A stretch of DNA of 64,000 bases from the NCBI GenBank assembly GCA_937872175.1, contig CALMPI010000031.1, forward strand, positions 1 to 64,000. Direction: 5' to 3'. The position numbers and the translations under genes were made by a program. Below the pieces are notes generated by a model that worked only from the letters and a program-made list of their open reading frames with translations, was not told the DNA's origin and searched no databases. The DNA comes from an uncultured Flavobacteriales bacterium (GTDB lineage Bacteria; Bacteroidota; Bacteroidia; Flavobacteriales_F; PHOS-HE28). Below, in pieces: positions 62,076-64,000 of the stretch (positions are counted from its first letter, which is position 1; each line of letters opens with the position of its first letter).

Positions 62076-62969
62076 CTACTTCGTCCCGATCGCGACAAGC
62101 GTATCGGTCAGGTCGGCCTTGTCCAACAAGGCCGCATAAGCCTCTTCCACGGGTCCCGACCTTAGATCCGGCCATCGCGCCTGGCCGCCAGGTGCTCCCT
62201 GCGATAACCAGAAAAGATGATTCGCAAGCGGATATCGCTGGATCCCGGACACCTGTATGTCCCTAAAGCCGGCCAATTCCAGGTAGCGAGCCAGACTGAG
62301 CCTTGTATGTAGCACCAGGTGCTCGCTCCAGAACGTGAAGTTCCTGAAGGGCATGCATGCATAGCGGGTGATCAGCGCGTCACCAGCGTGCGGAACCTCG
62401 ACGACGACCTTTCCTCCTGGGACCAGCAGTGCGTGGATGGCCTGAAGCTCCTTCAGCGGACAGGTCATATGCTCGAACACATGGAACAGCGATGCCAGTT
62501 CGAACCGCTCACCCGCTCCGGATAGCTCTTCAGCGCTGGCATGAACGGTATATCCCAGCTCCCGGAGCATTGAGGCGGCCTCTGCTTGGGGTTCCACAGC
62601 TGAGACCTTGGCCGCGATGGGCCTCACAAGATCCAGCACCCCACCAAGACCTGTACCTATGTCCACATAGCTTCGACCTGCGACAAGGTCAGAGAGCTGG
62701 CGCGCCCGACGCATGTCATCCTCCCGGGTGGCCACCAGCCCCTGAGCCCTGCCCTTGGGGTCCCAATAGGTCAGTCCCTCCTGCTCCGGATAATAGCCCG
62801 TACCGATGTGGTCGATCCGGTCGAGGAGAATGACCCCGCTTCGTTCACAGCGCCAGACCTCCACATCCGACCTGTCGCGCACTGATGGATGGAATCGCAC
62901 CAGCGTATCCTCGCTGATCAGCCCCATTCGGACCAGTTCATCAAAGAGGGCATGGGTGGGTTTGGCCAT
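62076..62969 (-). CDS. SAM-dependent methyltransferase (Methyltransf_23-like)
   Basis: A 297-residue protein with SYVDIGTGLGGVLDLV as motif I, FELASLFHVFEHMTCP, and LLVPGGKVVVEVPHAGDAL. The N-terminal VEVWRCERSGVILL looks like half of a zinc-binding lead-in; the second CxxC is missing. It is divergent from a flippase gene and likely belongs to a glycan locus beyond the window. Base composition is lower in G+C than upstream genes. Confidence 0.8.
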   Translation of the reverse strand: MAKPTHALFDELVRMGLISEDTLVRFHPSVRDRSDVEVWRCERSGVILLDRIDHIGTGYYPEQEGLTYWDPKGRAQGLVATREDDMRRARQLSDLVAGRSYVDIGTGLGGVLDLVRPIAAKVSAVEPQAEAASMLRELGYTVHASAEELSGAGERFELASLFHVFEHMTCPLKELQAIHALLVPGGKVVVEVPHAGDALITRYACMPFRNFTFWSEHLVLHTRLSLARYLELAGFRDIQVSGIQRYPLANHLFWLSQGAPGGQARWPDLRSGPVEEAYAALLDKADLTDTLVAIGTK

Positions 62970-62974
62970 GCCGG

Positions 62975-62981
62975 CAAAGTA
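62975..62981 (-). promoter_or_regulatory. Variant -7 box for the methyltransferase at 62 kb
   Basis: TACTTTG (one base short of the consensus), five bases before ATG 62969. Confidence 0.4.
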
Positions 62982-63005
62982 AACAGCTGGGCAGTGCCTC
63001 CACGC

Positions 63006-63013
63006 TACTTTCG
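63006..63013 (+). promoter_or_regulatory. Promoter -7 box for the second flippase
   Basis: TACTTTCG, 17 bases before ATG 63031. Confidence 0.45.
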
Positions 63014-63030
63014 TCCGATCAACGAAGCGC

Positions 63031-64000
63031 ATGGGTGAGGTAAAGAGGCAGGGGATCCGCAACACGCTCGTGGTCTATGTCGGCACATTGATCGGCGCGG
63101 TGAGTCTGCTGTATGTTCAGCCCGTTCTCTTGACGAAGGAGGAGCTGGGCCTCACCCGGCTCATCCTCTCGTTCGCCTCGGTGGTCGCCAGCCTGCTCTC
63201 CTTCGGGATCAGCTCGGTGACCGTTCGCTACCTGCCGAGGCTACACCATCCGGAAAGCGGGCATCGCGGGTTCTTCGGCTTCCTTGTCATGTACATGGCC
63301 ATCACCTTGTTGGTCGGAACATTCGCACTGTTCCTGGCCAGCCCGTTCCTGGAGGAGATGTACGGCACGGAAAGCGGCATCTTCTCACGCCATCTTCCAC
63401 ATGTGCTCATCCTGTCGGCGTCATACACGCTTGTGCTGGGCTTCAATGCCTACTGCTTGGCGCTCCTGAGGTCGGTATTCCCCACGGTGGTGAATGACAT
63501 CGTGCTACGCCTGATGTTCATCGCCGTCATCGTCATGTATTCCTTGGGGCTCTTCGGCGGCGGAACCTTCCTCTACCTGTTCGTGCTCACGTATACCGTT
63601 CAGGCCGCTCTGCTGCTCGCGTACATCCTCATGGTGGACAGGCCGCGGCTCATGCCCGACCTGGGCCATATCGATCGCGCGATCGGACTTCGCTCGATCC
63701 TCCGATACGCCTCGATCATTACGTTCACGTCGATCAACTCCGTCACCATCAAGTATATCGACTCCATCTTCGTTGGCCAGATCGCGGTGAGCGAGGTGGC
63801 GGTGTACAGCGTGGCGGCTTTCATCGGTCTGGTCATTGAGATCCCCTTGACAGCCTCGGAGCGCATCGCCAGTCCTGCGATCTCACATGCGTTGGCAACG
63901 AACGATCTTTCGGCGGTCCAGCGCATCTACTACCGTTCCGCTCATGGATTCCTGCTGCTCGGTGGGCTCATGTTCCTTCTTGTGGTGCTGAACGTGAAGG
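63031..64000 (+). CDS. Oligosaccharide flippase family protein (partial, 3' end missing)
   Basis: The frame is open from ATG 63031 to the window edge (323 codons). MGEVKRQGIRNTLVVYVGTL and LYVQPVLLTKEELGLTRLIL match the N-terminus of Bacteroidota polysaccharide flippases; nine or so hydrophobic helices are visible. G+C is low (30 of 60 bases at 63721-63780). It is unrelated in detail to the flippase at 44.4 kb and probably opens a second glycan locus. Confidence 0.85.
   Translation, partial: MGEVKRQGIRNTLVVYVGTLIGAVSLLYVQPVLLTKEELGLTRLILSFASVVASLLSFGISSVTVRYLPRLHHPESGHRGFFGFLVMYMAITLLVGTFALFLASPFLEEMYGTESGIFSRHLPHVLILSASYTLVLGFNAYCLALLRSVFPTVVNDIVLRLMFIAVIVMYSLGLFGGGTFLYLFVLTYTVQAALLLAYILMVDRPRLMPDLGHIDRAIGLRSILRYASIITFTSINSVTIKYIDSIFVGQIAVSEVAVYSVAAFIGLVIEIPLTASERIASPAISHALATNDLSAVQRIYYRSAHGFLLLGGLMFLLVVLNVK

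Noticed and set aside
1-64000. tRNA, rRNA, insertion sequence, integrase or toxin-antitoxin genes
   Set aside because: Gaps between genes are too small for most of these and no matching motif was found in the larger ones.

Overview
The window is GC-rich (about two thirds G+C by eye) and almost fully coding, with 53 genes or partial genes. Type IX secretion signatures (a PorP/SprF protein, two proteins with gliding-type C-terminal domains, three with type A sorting domains), DUF4783 next to nadC, and TAnnTTTG-type promoter boxes all point to Bacteroidota. A high-GC uncultured Flavobacteriales-like lineage is my inference; no rRNA or tRNA gene is present to confirm it.

Layout. 0-9 kb: the 5' end of an MBL-fold hydrolase, a SMUG-type DNA glycosylase, an amidohydrolase, an acyl-CoA synthetase, a lipoprotein/DUF2490/SCO run, a PhyH dioxygenase and an ABC-F protein. 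8.8-16 kb: a type IX trio on the minus strand (giant PKD adhesin, TPR/PD40 protein, PorP/SprF). 16-20.4 kb: a dihydrolipoamide-dehydrogenase-like flavoprotein without its redox cysteines, then a minus-strand operon of MbnP and two di-heme MauG/MbnH-like lipoproteins. 20.7-29.4 kb: AddA-like and AddB-like helicase/nuclease genes separated by an ElaA acetyltransferase, a second PKD protein and a small unknown gene. 29.5-31.3 kb: a type A sorted secreted protein and an orphan OmpR-type regulator. 31.3-38.5 kb: a menaquinone operon in the order menI-like, menF, menD, menB, menA, menC, menE, with no menH or menG. 38.5-44.3 kb: envelope and housekeeping genes (PASTA protein, sorted secreted protein, RluD, Ddl, RdgB). 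44.4-54.3 kb: a surface-glycan locus (flippase, four glycosyltransferases, three methyltransferases, a polymerase-like membrane protein). 54.3-60.7 kb: RlmH, DUF4783, NadC, YihY, an M1 peptidase fused to a barrel-like C-terminus, and DUF2147. 60.7-64 kb: a lower-GC stretch with an NHL-repeat sorted protein, a methyltransferase and the start of a second flippase.

Two properties of the whole window stand out. First, a box matching or resembling TAnnTTTG/TAnnTTCG lies only 3-9 bases before the start codon of about fourteen genes, including a GTG start. This suggests leaderless or near-leaderless mRNAs, and it marks the heads of transcription units. Second, nine of ten convergent gene pairs overlap or lie within 8 bases of each other, leaving no room for ordinary terminators; only the tenth has a clear hairpin. 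Within operons, four-base ATGA overlaps are frequent.

No CRISPR array, transposon, tRNA or rRNA gene was seen. The most unusual biochemical items are the cysteine-less flavoprotein, MbnP with two di-heme partners, and the peptidase/barrel fusion.
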